64,000 nt of DNA from Chryseobacterium capnotolerans. Its GTDB lineage: Bacteria; Bacteroidota; Bacteroidia; Flavobacteriales; Weeksellaceae. The DNA lies in NCBI RefSeq assembly GCF_021278965.1, contig NZ_CP065589.1, forward strand, positions 1,183,001 through 1,247,000, written 5' to 3'. Of this stretch, positions 48,676-58,390 are shown one piece after another. A program made the position numbers and the translations under genes. The notes below the pieces were generated by a model, which was given only the letters and a program-made list of their open reading frames with translations, ran no database searches and had not been told where the DNA came from. The number at the start of each line of letters is the position of its first letter. The stretch's first letter is position 1.

Positions 48676-49332
48676 TCATCTATGGTCAAACCTCTTAGAA
48701 AGTCTGTCTCCCATAAACTGGATAATAAACACCAAAAGCACCAATAAGATCAGTACTGTATTCATGATGACAATATCATACCCGATATATCCATACTGAT
48801 ATCCAACCTGGCCTAATCCACCGGCACCTACGGCACCTCCCATTGCAGAGTAACCTACTAATGTGATCAAAGTAATGGTAGCATTATTAATTAATGAAGG
48901 AAGCGCTTCCGGAAGTAAAACTTTTCTAATGATCTGAAAAGGGGAAGCTCCTAATGCTCTTGCTGTTTCTATTAATCCGTGAGGAACTTCGATAAGGCTG
49001 TTTTCAACCAATCTTGCAATAAAAGGAGCAGCACCTACACTTAATGGAACCAATGCGGCATTCACTCCAATAGATGTTCCGGCCAAAATCCTTGTGAAAG
49101 GAATCATCCACACAATTAAAATAATGAAAGGGATCGCACGGAAAATATTCACGATAATGGATAATGCTCTGTAATAGGTTACATTTTCCAACAGTTGCCC
49201 TTTTCTTGTTAAAAATAGCAGAATCCCCACCGGAAGCCCTAAAACAAATCCAAAAAATCCGGACACAAATGTCATATAAACCGTTTCCCAGGTTCCTTTT
49301 GCCAAAAGGGCAAGTACCGCATCACTAAGCAT
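48676..49332 (-). CDS. metI: Methionine ABC transporter permease MetI
   Basis: The 218-residue inner membrane protein has five helices and the BPD_transp motif ENSLIEVPHGLIETARALGA with SPFQIIRKVLLPEA (about 110-145), the coupling helix to MetN. Its start overlaps the metN stop by eight bases, which indicates translational coupling. Confidence 0.94.
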   Translation of the reverse strand: MLSDAVLALLAKGTWETVYMTFVSGFFGFVLGLPVGILLFLTRKGQLLENVTYYRALSIIVNIFRAIPFIILIVWMIPFTRILAGTSIGVNAALVPLSVGAAPFIARLVENSLIEVPHGLIETARALGASPFQIIRKVLLPEALPSLINNATITLITLVGYSAMGGAVGAGGLGQVGYQYGYIGYDIVIMNTVLILLVLLVFIIQFMGDRLSKRFDHR

Positions 49333-50353
49333 ATCCTTTTATTGTATTTTGAATTTTATTCTGATTAAAATAATAAATGGCTTTTTGGTTTTCCTCAGCC
49401 TCTCCTTGAAGTTGCAAAAGTAGTTTACCAAAATTAGAATTCCCAAAATATTCTACATCTGCTTTCAAAAGTTTGTATGGGATTTTATGCTCATTGTATA
49501 ATGCCGAAAGAATCTGTTCAACACTAATATTTTCGCTAAGTTCTATTTCGACCAGTGGAAATAAGCCATCTTTTGGCTCTTTCTGTAGTCTGATATTGAG
49601 TTCCTGTGGCAGGGTCATGACGTCTGAATTTATAAATTGTTGGATCACCGGATTTTCCCGGTTTGAAATGATCTCACTTAAAGTTCCTTTGGCTAATAGT
49701 TTTCCTTTGTCGATTACGGCAACGTGGTTACAAACTGCTTTAATGACATCCATTTCATGGGTAATCAGAAGGATTGTAATCCCTAATCTCACATTAATAT
49801 CCTTTAGCAGCTGTAAAATAGATTGAGTGGTCACCGGATCCAGTGCACTGGTTGCTTCATCACAAAGCAGCAGGTGAGGATCATTGGCTAGAGCCCTTGC
49901 AATGGCCACTCTTTGTTTCTGGCCTCCGGAAAGACTTTTGGGGTAATCATTAGCTTTATCTTCAAGACCTACAATTTTCAGTAATTCGTTGACTTTTTTA
50001 TTGATTTGATCTTTGCTGATGTGATCCAGCTCCAGGGGAAGTGCTACATTATCAAAAACAGTTCTTGAAGAAAGAAGATTAAAATGCTGGAAGATCATTC
50101 CTATTTTTTTACGTTCGTCAGCAAGCTGTTTTGAACTTAATTGAGTGAAATCTCTTCCATTAATAATGATCTGTCCTTCATCCGGTCTTTCCAGCAGATT
50201 GACGGTACGGATCAGGGTACTTTTTCCGGCACCGGAAAACCCTATAATTCCCACAATATCTCCTTTGTCAATATTAAGGCTTACCTGATCCAATGCCTTG
50301 AAAGCCTGTTTCTTCTGGTAGAATGTTTTTGATATATTTTTGATTTCTATCAT
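49325..50353 (-). CDS. metN: Methionine ABC transporter ATPase MetN
   Basis: The 342-residue ATPase has Walker A GFSGAGKST (38-46), signature LSGGQKQR, Walker B LLLCDEATSALD, and a C-terminal NIL/ACT-like domain (about 265-342) that binds methionine and inhibits transport when the cell is replete. The metI gene overlaps it and the EamA gene lies 18 bases upstream, so the four genes form one operon. Confidence 0.95.
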   Translation of the reverse strand: MIEIKNISKTFYQKKQAFKALDQVSLNIDKGDIVGIIGFSGAGKSTLIRTVNLLERPDEGQIIINGRDFTQLSSKQLADERKKIGMIFQHFNLLSSRTVFDNVALPLELDHISKDQINKKVNELLKIVGLEDKANDYPKSLSGGQKQRVAIARALANDPHLLLCDEATSALDPVTTQSILQLLKDINVRLGITILLITHEMDVIKAVCNHVAVIDKGKLLAKGTLSEIISNRENPVIQQFINSDVMTLPQELNIRLQKEPKDGLFPLVEIELSENISVEQILSALYNEHKIPYKLLKADVEYFGNSNFGKLLLQLQGEAEENQKAIYYFNQNKIQNTIKGYA

Positions 50354-50371
50354 TCTGATGTTTTATACTAT

Positions 50372-51370
50372 TTAAATAGGCTGATATCTCTTGCCTGTCC
50401 TGTTAAAAAATCTTCTCACTCTTCTGATTTTGACCTTAGACCGTTTTGAAAGTTTAAAATACTTGGTCACATTGGTCAGCAATACCCCCAGCAATATGAT
50501 TGCCAAACCATATAACTGGCCTCCATTGATACTTTGATTAGCCACAAGCCATCCGGCAATAACCGTTACAATAGGATTAATATAGGTATGGGTGCTTACC
50601 AATGCAGCGGGTTTCACAGACAACAGCCAAATGTACGACAAATAAGCGACTATCGATCCAAAGAAGATCAAAAACAGAACACCTGCCCATGCCGATACAG
50701 GGACGTTTGAGACCGAAAAATCAGTAAATTCCCCTCTGAATAAAGCGACTAGAAAAGCAGCCGCTCCTGCTACAATAAGTTGTTGGGCAATATTCATAAA
50801 GGTAGATTGTGAGGCAGGATTTTTCTTGGAATATAAAGACCCTAAAACCCATGCAATAGAACTTAATCCCAATACCACAAAAGCAATAATACGAAGTTGA
50901 GGATCAGCAGCGGCATGTGCAGCAGTTGAATGTACACTTCCTTTTAAGAAAAAGATCAATCCTACAAAACCAATTGCTAATCCAATCGGAATAAATTTAT
51001 CTGAGAAATAATATTTCCAGTTTTTTCTGTCAATGGCAATAAACCAGAAAGGTCCGGTTGCTATAGAGATCGCAGCTTCAGAAGCGGTTACATATTGTTC
51101 TCCCCAAGCTACAAGGCCTGTTCCGCCAGTAAGAATAAGAACTCCGGTGATTGCGTTTTTTTTCCAGTTAATCAAGGAATTTGCTTTTTCTCCTTTAGAC
51201 AGAAGATATCCGATCATCAAAATCCCCGCTACCAGAAATCTTAATCCCGAAAGAATGAACGGTGGAAAACCTTTCAAGCCAAATGAAATAGCTAAAAACG
51301 TAATCCCCCATATTACATAGATGTTTGTAAATGCCAATGGAACCAGCCATTTGTTTTTAGAATTGTTCAT
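50372..51370 (-). CDS. EamA-family (DMT) transporter, first gene of the met operon
   Basis: The 332-residue protein has ten membrane helices in two EamA repeats: VIWGITFLAISFGLKGFPPF and the second half VPVSAWAGVLFLIFFGSIVA with LLSVKPAALVSTHTYINPIV. The C-terminus is basic. DMT transporters export amino acids or metabolites. Its place before metNIQ suggests export of methionine or a related compound when the importer is also expressed, but this is inference. The leader peptide and terminator stand before it. Confidence 0.88.
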   Translation of the reverse strand: MNNSKNKWLVPLAFTNIYVIWGITFLAISFGLKGFPPFILSGLRFLVAGILMIGYLLSKGEKANSLINWKKNAITGVLILTGGTGLVAWGEQYVTASEAAISIATGPFWFIAIDRKNWKYYFSDKFIPIGLAIGFVGLIFFLKGSVHSTAAHAAADPQLRIIAFVVLGLSSIAWVLGSLYSKKNPASQSTFMNIAQQLIVAGAAAFLVALFRGEFTDFSVSNVPVSAWAGVLFLIFFGSIVAYLSYIWLLSVKPAALVSTHTYINPIVTVIAGWLVANQSINGGQLYGLAIILLGVLLTNVTKYFKLSKRSKVKIRRVRRFFNRTGKRYQPI

Positions 51371-51403
51371 TTTTATTTTTTTTAATGTTTTGGTTTTTAA
51401 ATA

Positions 51404-51433
51404 TAAAAAGGCCCTACAACTCGGTAGGGCCTT
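51404..51433 (-). terminator. Intrinsic terminator between the Met-rich leader and the eamA-metNIQ operon
   Basis: A perfect 10-bp stem AAGGCCCTAC / GTAGGGCCTT with a 6-base loop is followed by TTTTT on the minus strand. It lies 27 bases after the leader stop and 34 bases before the eamA start, the position expected of an attenuator. Confidence 0.88.
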
Positions 51434-51460
51434 CGAAAGTATGTCATATTAAAAGTAAGG

Positions 51461-51559
51461 TCACCCACAGTATTCTTGATGCACATGCATACACATATTC
51501 TTCATCATGTTTTTAATGATGTGTATATTGGTTGTGGTATTTGTTATTTTTGTGCTCAT
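51461..51559 (-). CDS. 32-residue Met-rich leader peptide
   Basis: The frame starts MSTKITNTTTNIHIIKN and then runs MMKNMCMHVHQEYCG before TGA. Four Met and one Cys fall within seven residues (18-24). AGGAAA lies 12 bases before the ATG, and a TATATTTG promoter box lies 27 bases before it. The terminator follows the stop. This is the layout of a ribosome-mediated attenuator: slow decoding of clustered Met codons under methionine shortage would allow read-through to the methionine importer. It may instead be a small metal-binding peptide (CMHVH). Confidence 0.6.
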   Translation of the reverse strand: MSTKITNTTTNIHIIKNMMKNMCMHVHQEYCG

Positions 51560-51585
51560 TTTATTTTATTTCCTGAATACGTTTG

Positions 51586-51593
51586 CAAATATA
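51586..51593 (-). promoter_or_regulatory. -7 promoter box for the leader and eamA-metNIQ operon
   Basis: TATATTTG on the minus strand matches TAnnTTTG. A weak TTAGTG lies at the distance of the -33 element. Confidence 0.5.
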
Positions 51594-52104
51594 TAATATA
51601 AATTTTATTAGTCCACTAAAAAAGTAGGGTTTTTGAATATTAAATTATTGTTAATGTATTATAGTGTTTGTTTTCAGTGTTTTAAATTTTTATGATTTTA
51701 TATTTTATCATCATTGAAATTTATTTTTCCATTTTTTGATTCATTTTTAAATAAATTTTTGAGTTTTTTATGTTGTGAATAAGGTAAAATAAATTGGATT
51801 TTTTGTGAATTGCGTAATTTTTTTTAATTGAGTTTGAGCGGGAATATTGAGCTTTATCTTTTACTTAGTATTAACCATTTCTAATCTGTATGAATTTATG
51901 ATATATGAATTTTAAAAAAATTATAAGCAGACAGATTAATAGTATAATTTAAATAATTGTTTGTAGTTCCTATTTCAAAATTTCCTTTCGACTATTAGTT
52001 TTCTTGAAACTCGAAAAATAATTGATCAACTTTGAAGTGTGAACTTAATTAGCTAAAGTCAAAAAAAATCCCGATTTTTGCACTCCTTCATTAAACCCGA
52101 GTTC
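51594..52104. other. About 510 bases of very AT-rich divergent intergenic DNA
   Basis: No gene or clear structure. It separates the leader promoter from topB. A GATTTTTG box ends at 52080, 25 bases before the topB ATG, and is a likely -7 element. Confidence 0.45.
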
Positions 52105-54225
52105 ATGAAATTATGTATTGCCGAAAAGCCAAGTGTTGCCAGAGATATTGCCAAAGTGTTAGGTGCTACTGCATCTAAACAGGGCTATATGGAAGGAAAT
52201 GGCTATTGCGTAACATGGACATTCGGGCACCTTTGTACCCTGAAAGAACCTCACGATTACGGACCACAATTCAAATCCTGGAATTTATTTTCACTGCCGA
52301 TTATTCCCAGCAGTTTTGGAATAAAGCTGATCCCGAATAAAGGGGTTGAAAATCAGTTTAAAGTAATTGAAAGATTGGTCGAAGAATGTGATGAGGTCAT
52401 CAACTGCGGGGATGCCGGGCAGGAGGGAGAACTCATCCAGCGTTGGGTATTGCAGAAAGCAAAATGCAACAAACCCGTTCAGCGTTTATGGATCTCTTCT
52501 TTGACGGAAGATGCTATTAAAGAAGGGTTTGCAAGCCTTAAACCGGCAGAAGATTATAAAAATCTATACCTGGCCGGAAATGCCAGAGCAATAGGAGACT
52601 GGCTGTTGGGAATCAATGCGACAAGACTTTTTACCAAGAAATTTGGTGGTAATAAAGCGGTACTTTCCATTGGAAGAGTACAGACACCTACATTGGCCAT
52701 GCTGGTTCAGCGTCAGAAAGAAATTGATGCCTTTACCACAGAAGAATATTGGGAACTGAAAACCAAATACCGTGATGTAATTTTCAATGCGGCGATTGAT
52801 CGTCTTAAAACTTTAGAAAGAGCAGAAAAAGGGCTAGAATACCTTAAAGTAAACCCATTTGAGATTGTTTCTTTCGAAATTAAAGAAGGAAAAGAAAAGA
52901 ATCCAAGGCTTTTTGACCTGACCGGATTGCAGGTTGAAGCCAATAAAAAATATGGGTATTCTGCAGAAAATACCTTGAACTATGTTCAAAGTCTTTATGA
53001 AAAGAAGCATGTAACCTATCCGCGTGTTGATACAACCTACTTATCAGACAGTTTATATCCGAAAATAGAAGGGATTCTAAAAAAAATGTATCCTTATCAG
53101 GAATTGATTGCTCCTTTACTGGAAGCTCCGATTCCAAAATCAAAGGCAGTATTTGACGATACCAAAGTAACCGATCACCATGCGATCATTCCTACGGAAG
53201 TTCCTCCTTCTCAAAATCTGAGCAGGGAAGAAAAGCTGATCTATGACCTGATCGCAAAACGTTTTATTGCTGTTTTCTATCCGGAATGTAAAATTTCAAA
53301 TACTTTAGTAGAAGGTAAAGTAGGAACTATTCCTTTCAAAACCAGCGGAAGACAGATTCTGGAACCGGGATGGAGAACTGTATACGCTAAAGAGCCCAAA
53401 GAAGAATCTACTGATAAAGAAAAAGAAGAGGAACAAACCATTCCTGAATTTGTTGTTGGGGAAACCGGGCCTCACGATCCTATGATTCATCAGGGAAAGA
53501 CCACCCCTCCAAAGCCTTACACTGAAGCAACCTTGCTGAGAGCAATGGAAACTGCCGGAAAACAGGTGGAAGATGAAGAGTTACGTGAAATGCTGAAGAA
53601 TAACGGGATTGGAAGACCATCTACCCGTGCCAACATCATAGAAACCCTTTTCAAAAGAAAATATATTGAAAAGAAACGTAAAAACCTGATTGCCACCCAA
53701 ACAGGTATTCAGCTGATTGATACCATTGAAGACGAACTTTTAAAGAGCCCGGAACTGACCGGTGAATGGGAATCTAAACTTCGTAAAATTGAAAAAGGAG
53801 AGTATGAAGCCAACCTTTTCAAAGAAGAACTGATCCAGATGGTAACAGAACTTACGGATAAAGTTGTTTACGGAAAAGGGAAAGTCATTACCCTGCAGAG
53901 CGAAGAGCAAGAAGAGGTGAAGGAAAAGAAAAAGAGAGAACCTGCCCAGAAAAAAGAACTTCAGTCCTGGGAAGAAACAAAGTGCCCGAAATGCAAGGAA
54001 CATAATCTGATCAAAGGGAAAACTGCAGTGGGATGTTCTGACTTTAAAAATTGTGGGTTTAAGATAACCTTTGAAATCTTTGGCAAAAAGCTTTCAGATA
54101 AACAGCTTTTAGATCTTGTTTTAAAAGGTAAAACGTCTAAATTGAAAGGCTTTAGCACCCATCCGGAAGGACTTACAGAAGGTGTACTTTCTTTACCAGA
54201 TGATTTCCAGGTACAGCTTAGCTGA
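52105..54225 (+). CDS. topB: DNA topoisomerase III, type IA
   Basis: The ATG at 52105 (MKLCIAEKPSVARDIAKVLG) is the family start; the frame extends nine codons upstream only by a TTG. The 706-residue enzyme has a TOPRIM domain (INCGDAGQEGELIQRWVL), the type IA core with SIGRVQTPTLAMLVQRQKEI, and the active-site Tyr in VTYPRVDTTYLSD (about residue 304). GRPSTRANIIETLFKR follows and a C-terminal Cys4-type patch (CPKC ... CSDFKNCGF) ends it. It relaxes or decatenates single-stranded crossings in DNA. In Bacteroidota topB copies also occur on conjugative elements, but no such genes flank this one. Confidence 0.93.
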   Translation: MKLCIAEKPSVARDIAKVLGATASKQGYMEGNGYCVTWTFGHLCTLKEPHDYGPQFKSWNLFSLPIIPSSFGIKLIPNKGVENQFKVIERLVEECDEVINCGDAGQEGELIQRWVLQKAKCNKPVQRLWISSLTEDAIKEGFASLKPAEDYKNLYLAGNARAIGDWLLGINATRLFTKKFGGNKAVLSIGRVQTPTLAMLVQRQKEIDAFTTEEYWELKTKYRDVIFNAAIDRLKTLERAEKGLEYLKVNPFEIVSFEIKEGKEKNPRLFDLTGLQVEANKKYGYSAENTLNYVQSLYEKKHVTYPRVDTTYLSDSLYPKIEGILKKMYPYQELIAPLLEAPIPKSKAVFDDTKVTDHHAIIPTEVPPSQNLSREEKLIYDLIAKRFIAVFYPECKISNTLVEGKVGTIPFKTSGRQILEPGWRTVYAKEPKEESTDKEKEEEQTIPEFVVGETGPHDPMIHQGKTTPPKPYTEATLLRAMETAGKQVEDEELREMLKNNGIGRPSTRANIIETLFKRKYIEKKRKNLIATQTGIQLIDTIEDELLKSPELTGEWESKLRKIEKGEYEANLFKEELIQMVTELTDKVVYGKGKVITLQSEEQEEVKEKKKREPAQKKELQSWEETKCPKCKEHNLIKGKTAVGCSDFKNCGFKITFEIFGKKLSDKQLLDLVLKGKTSKLKGFSTHPEGLTEGVLSLPDDFQVQLS

Positions 54226-54648
54226 TACTGCCAGCTTTATGCTAGACAGAAAAGTTACAAAAGCTTTAACACCTAAGCTACTAGAAGTTATATACTTTGA
54301 GCATATAAAGTTCTCCAGCGTTTTATGAAATTTGATTTTCATATTTTCATCTAAAGTGTACTTATCTCTCCGTATTCAAGTGTCTGTAAGATGATATAAA
54401 GCAATGACACTTTAAGTCTATAAAATCAATTTCAGATTATTTTTTTACCAGAATTTCAGGAGATTATTGTGAATTCATAAAGTTATTTTTTGTTTTTTAG
54501 ATGATTTTTTTCATGCCGCCAAAAGTTGATTTAGAATTTTTTTAATGTTGTTCGTTGATTTGTAGTTGTTTATGTTTTGTTTGATTTTAAGTATATTGAG
54601 AAAATAATAACACTAATTAGAATAATTAAAAATAAAGAAGCCTTTTTC
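54226..54648. other. About 420-base intergenic region
   Basis: No gene or structured RNA seen. It is AT-rich and ends in the promoter of the TonB receptor gene. No classical Fur-box inverted repeat was found by eye. Confidence 0.45.
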
Positions 54649-54679
54649 TTTGGGGATTCATAGGTAACCTTTAATTTTG
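54649..54679 (+). promoter_or_regulatory. Promoter of the TonB receptor/DUF4374 operon
   Basis: TTTG (54649-54652), 19 bases, then TAATTTTG (54672-54679): an exact match to the Bacteroidota TTTG-N19-TAnnTTTG promoter, 22 bases before the ATG. Confidence 0.7.
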
Positions 54680-54701
54680 CTATTTATAATAATTATAAAT
54701 A

Positions 54702-57062
54702 ATGAAATTATATCAACGTATTTTTATCTTTCTCATTTTTACACTTTCCATTTCTCACATCAAAGCACAAGACACTGGTTTTGCAGTTCAGGGAGTTGTA
54801 CAGAATAACATCAAACAAGGATTAGGCGGAGTATCCATCTCTGTAGAAAACACAAAAATTAAAACACAAACCGATCAAAACGGAAATTTCAGGATTAGTT
54901 ATAACAAAGGAGAAGCGATATTGATCTTCAGCCTGGATGGCTATAAAAAGTTCAGAAAGAAAGTAAACTTCAATAGTGAAGTATCTCCGGTAAGCATTTT
55001 ACTGGCAGAGGATCACTCGGTTGTAAAAGAAGTTATAGTACACGGCAAAGGTAAAGTGAAAGCACTGCAGGACGGTGCTTTTACTGTGAATGCTATAGAT
55101 GTAGCCAAATTAGCAAATACCACCGCCGATCTTAATCAGGTTTTGAACAGAACCACCGGAATTAAAGTCCGTCAGCAGGGTGGTGTAGGTTCTGATTATA
55201 ACTTTTCGATCAATGGAATGTCTGGTAAAGCGGTGAAGTTTTTTATCGATGGTGTTCCCCTGGAAATGCTGGGGAAAGGAGTAGACCTGAGTACATTGCC
55301 TGTAAATATGGCCGATCGTGTAGAAATTTATAAAGGAGTGGTTCCTATTCATCTGAGTACTGATGCAATGGGAGGTGCTGTAAATATCATTACGCCTTCC
55401 AGCAGTAAAAATTATCTGGATGCCGGAATAAGTTTAGGGTCTTTCAATACCCAGCGTATCAACTTGAACGGGCAGTTTAAAGATGATAAAACAGGGCTGA
55501 TATTACGCGTCAACAGTTTTTATAACCACTCGGATAACAGCTATCTGATGAAGGATATGAAAATATGGAACGCAGCAAAAAACGAATATGAACTCAGAAA
55601 TCTAAAACGTTTTAACGACCGGTATCAGTCTGTTTTTGGAATGGCTGAAATTGGGTTAGAAAACAAAAGCTGGGCAGATTCCTTCTTTGTTGGTGCATCT
55701 CAATCAGTTTTCGACAAGCAGATACAGACAGGCTCTAATCAGGACGTTGTTTATGGTGGAGTAAAACAAAACGGGGAAGCTCAAAATTACTTTATGAAGT
55801 ATAAAAAAGCGAACCTTTTCAATGATCATCTGGATGTGAATGTGTATGCAGGTTTCTCTAAAAGTGTTCAGAAAGCAACCGATACCCTTATGCGTAAATA
55901 CAGTTGGGATGGTACATATGTAGCTTCCGCTACCAGTGAAAAAGGAGGCAGAAGCATCATCATGCAGCACGAAGACCGTCTTTACTCACAAGTAGGAGCA
56001 ACTTACAGAATCGTTGATCATCATAAGCTTATTTTCAATTATGTACTCGATTATCTTAAGAATACCACGTTCAATCAACTTGAAGAGGAGAAAAAAGATG
56101 TGCCCCCTGCTAAAATGACCAAACAGATTTTGTCTATGGCTTATCAACAGGAATTCTTCAATAAGCACTGGACTAATATTTTCTTTGGTAAATATTACAG
56201 TGTAGGACTTCAGAAAATGGTTTTTGAACCGGTAACGAGAACCGATAATCCGGTAAAGGATAATTTTAGTAATTGGGGCTACGGTTTTGCCACAACAGTG
56301 AAGATTACCCAAGGATTGGGAATAAAAGGATCATTCGAACGTTCTTATCGTTTGGTGGAACCACAAGAAATTTTCGGAGATGGAGTTGCGGTAACCAGTA
56401 ATATGAATCTTAAACCTGAAACTAGTAATAATGTAAATGTAGGGTTGTACTTCAGTCACCATTGGGGGCAGCATGCTTTTCGTATTGAGGGAGCAGGATA
56501 CATCCGTGATACAAAGGATTTTATTTACACTGTTCCTAATTTGTATAACAGTACCTTCAAATATGAAAACCTGTCCAATATTTTTACCCGTGGATTGGAA
56601 GGAGAACTAAGTTATCAATACAAAAGATTCCTGAATGTATTAATGAATGTGAGCTACAACAAATCTTATGACAATACAAAATTTGCTAACAACAGTAATG
56701 ATGTCATTTCAGCAACTTATGAAAAAGATGTCCCGAATCAGCCTTGGCTATTTGGAAATTTGAATGTAAGCATTGGTAAGGATGATTGGTTTCAGAAAGA
56801 AAGCCGTGTAGAGCTTTACTACGGTCTGCAGATGACTGAATGGTTCTACAAAAACTGGAAAACCTATGGAAACCCAAGGAATATTCCGATTATCCCAAGA
56901 CAAACGCTGCATAACATTGGTATCAGCTATTCTATGAAAAGCGGAAGATATAATGTAGCATTCGATGTTACCAACCTTAGCGATGCACTGGCATATGACA
57001 ATTTCAAACTTCAGAAGCAGGGACGTGCTTTCTATATAAAATTCAGATACCTATTTAAGTAA
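54702..57062 (+). CDS. TonB-dependent outer membrane receptor, siderophore type
   Basis: The 786-residue protein has a signal peptide (IFLIFTLSISHIKA), an N-terminal carboxypeptidase-regulatory-like domain (about 27-110, VQGVVQNNIKQGLGGVSISV), a plug (about 115-235, NRTTGIKVRQQGGVGSDYNF, ending PVHLSTDAMGGAVNI-like), and a 22-strand barrel ending IKFRYLFK. With TonB-ExbBD it imports a large ligand across the outer membrane. The DUF4374 lipoprotein gene follows after six bases, a pairing typical of iron-siderophore loci in this phylum; the ligand is inference. Confidence 0.9.
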   Translation: MKLYQRIFIFLIFTLSISHIKAQDTGFAVQGVVQNNIKQGLGGVSISVENTKIKTQTDQNGNFRISYNKGEAILIFSLDGYKKFRKKVNFNSEVSPVSILLAEDHSVVKEVIVHGKGKVKALQDGAFTVNAIDVAKLANTTADLNQVLNRTTGIKVRQQGGVGSDYNFSINGMSGKAVKFFIDGVPLEMLGKGVDLSTLPVNMADRVEIYKGVVPIHLSTDAMGGAVNIITPSSSKNYLDAGISLGSFNTQRINLNGQFKDDKTGLILRVNSFYNHSDNSYLMKDMKIWNAAKNEYELRNLKRFNDRYQSVFGMAEIGLENKSWADSFFVGASQSVFDKQIQTGSNQDVVYGGVKQNGEAQNYFMKYKKANLFNDHLDVNVYAGFSKSVQKATDTLMRKYSWDGTYVASATSEKGGRSIIMQHEDRLYSQVGATYRIVDHHKLIFNYVLDYLKNTTFNQLEEEKKDVPPAKMTKQILSMAYQQEFFNKHWTNIFFGKYYSVGLQKMVFEPVTRTDNPVKDNFSNWGYGFATTVKITQGLGIKGSFERSYRLVEPQEIFGDGVAVTSNMNLKPETSNNVNVGLYFSHHWGQHAFRIEGAGYIRDTKDFIYTVPNLYNSTFKYENLSNIFTRGLEGELSYQYKRFLNVLMNVSYNKSYDNTKFANNSNDVISATYEKDVPNQPWLFGNLNVSIGKDDWFQKESRVELYYGLQMTEWFYKNWKTYGNPRNIPIIPRQTLHNIGISYSMKSGRYNVAFDVTNLSDALAYDNFKLQKQGRAFYIKFRYLFK

Positions 57063-57068
57063 AAGATC

Positions 57069-58270
57069 ATGACACAATATTTCAGAAACAGTATATTTTT
57101 ACTACTCGCATGTTTAACCATTATAAGTTGTGAAAATGAACCAGATTACGGGGATTCCGGAAGTGGTGAAAAAGACTATAAATATTTTCTGCTTTCCGCA
57201 TTAGGAAGCTGGCCTAATACCGTTCACTATATGACGGCTACCAACGACCTTACAAAAGGAGCAATGGATATTACCAAAGAAGGTGACGAGATCAACTCCA
57301 AAGGAACCTACTCCTATATTGTAAAAAACGGTTTTATCTATAACTACAAAACCGATCAGGGAATCTTCAAAAAGTTTAAATATACCAAAGACAGACTCAC
57401 TACAGTAAAAGAAGTTCCTTATACTTATATCAGTGATATTTCCAGTTATGTATGGGTCGATGATAATACTTTGGTTATTGTAGGAGAAACTGGTGATGGT
57501 CAGCATGTCCGCTATAGTGTTTTCAATGCTTCAGATCTTAGTATTATCCGCCAGGGAGAGATTGAAGGATTTGAACCTTTCCCTAATGATTATAATTTCT
57601 ATACTCTAGGTGCTATAACTTATATGGATGGACATATCTATATGCAGTATAGTTTCCGTAACGGAAAATGGATTACACCGGACTATTACAACTTTGCTGT
57701 AATAGATTATAATACCTTCAAAGTAAAACATTCGGTAAAGGATATCCGTAGTTCCGGGACAGCTAACGGTTCTCCTTATTTTAAAACCTCTTTCAGAAAA
57801 GATAATGAAGCCTTTTATTACGCGTGTTATCCACGTGTGGGAGCTGGAACAAGCAAAATACATCTTTTCAGGACTCTTAAGGGAGCTGCTTCGCCTGATG
57901 CAGGGTATGATATCAACCTTACAGATCTTGTGGGAGGTAAAACGCTGGAAACAATGATTGATTATATCGGTAATAATAAGATGGTTGTTCTGTACCGTGA
58001 TCCGGCATTAGGAAATGCTTATAATGGACGTTATGCAATTGTGGATCTTCAGACCAAACAGTTAGTTCGTGTATTGGATGAACTACCGGGTGATGAACCT
58101 TATGAACAAGGTATGTTTGTTCAGGATAAAAAATGTACATTGCTGTAAATGCCAGCCAAGGAGGAAATTATGTATGGATCTACGATCTGCAGACGGATAA
58201 AATAACTAAAGGAATGAAGCTTCCTGATAATATTTCCGGTTTTGCTAGGTTTGATAAGTTTTATGACTAA
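57069..58270 (+). pseudogene. DUF4374 lipoprotein, single homopolymer frameshift near the C-terminus
   Basis: As read, the frame stops at 58148. Adding one A to the A6 run at 58128-58133 extends it to a TAA at 58268-58270 and gives a 400-residue protein ending in DNISGFARFDKFYD, the usual DUF4374 length. It has a lipobox (LLLACLTIISC), then a propeller-like domain (VDDNTLVIVGETGDGQHVRY, DYNFYTLGAITYMDGHIYMQ). DUF4374 proteins sit beside TonB receptors and PepSY proteins in iron uptake loci and probably hold the ligand at the cell surface or in the periplasm. Only the last about 45 residues are affected. Confidence 0.8.
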
Positions 58271-58302
58271 TTAGAGCATCGTAATAGATCATTAGATTTG
58301 AT

Positions 58303-58344
58303 AAAAAAAGCAGTTCTCAATAATTTTGAGAACTGCTTTTTTTT
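58303..58344. terminator. Bidirectional terminator between converging iron-locus operons
   Basis: A 12-bp stem AGCAGTTCTCAA / TTGAGAACTGCT with a 5-base loop is flanked by seven A on the left and eight T on the right, so it can end both the plus-strand (DUF4374) and minus-strand (receptor) transcripts. Confidence 0.9.
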
Positions 58345-58346
58345 GG

Positions 58347-58379
58347 AGCCTTGTCAAGGTTATAAACCCTGACAAGGCT
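58347..58379. repeat. Intergenic inverted repeat
   Basis: AGCCTTGTCA and TGACAAGGCT form a 10-bp stem around a 13-base spacer (with a further GG/CC pair), directly beside the terminator. It is probably one copy of a small dispersed palindrome. Confidence 0.6.
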
Positions 58380-58390
58380 TATAAACAAGA

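Noticed and set aside
52105..54225. topB as a sign of an integrated conjugative element
   Set aside because: No tra, mobilisation or integrase genes flank it; a housekeeping copy is simpler.
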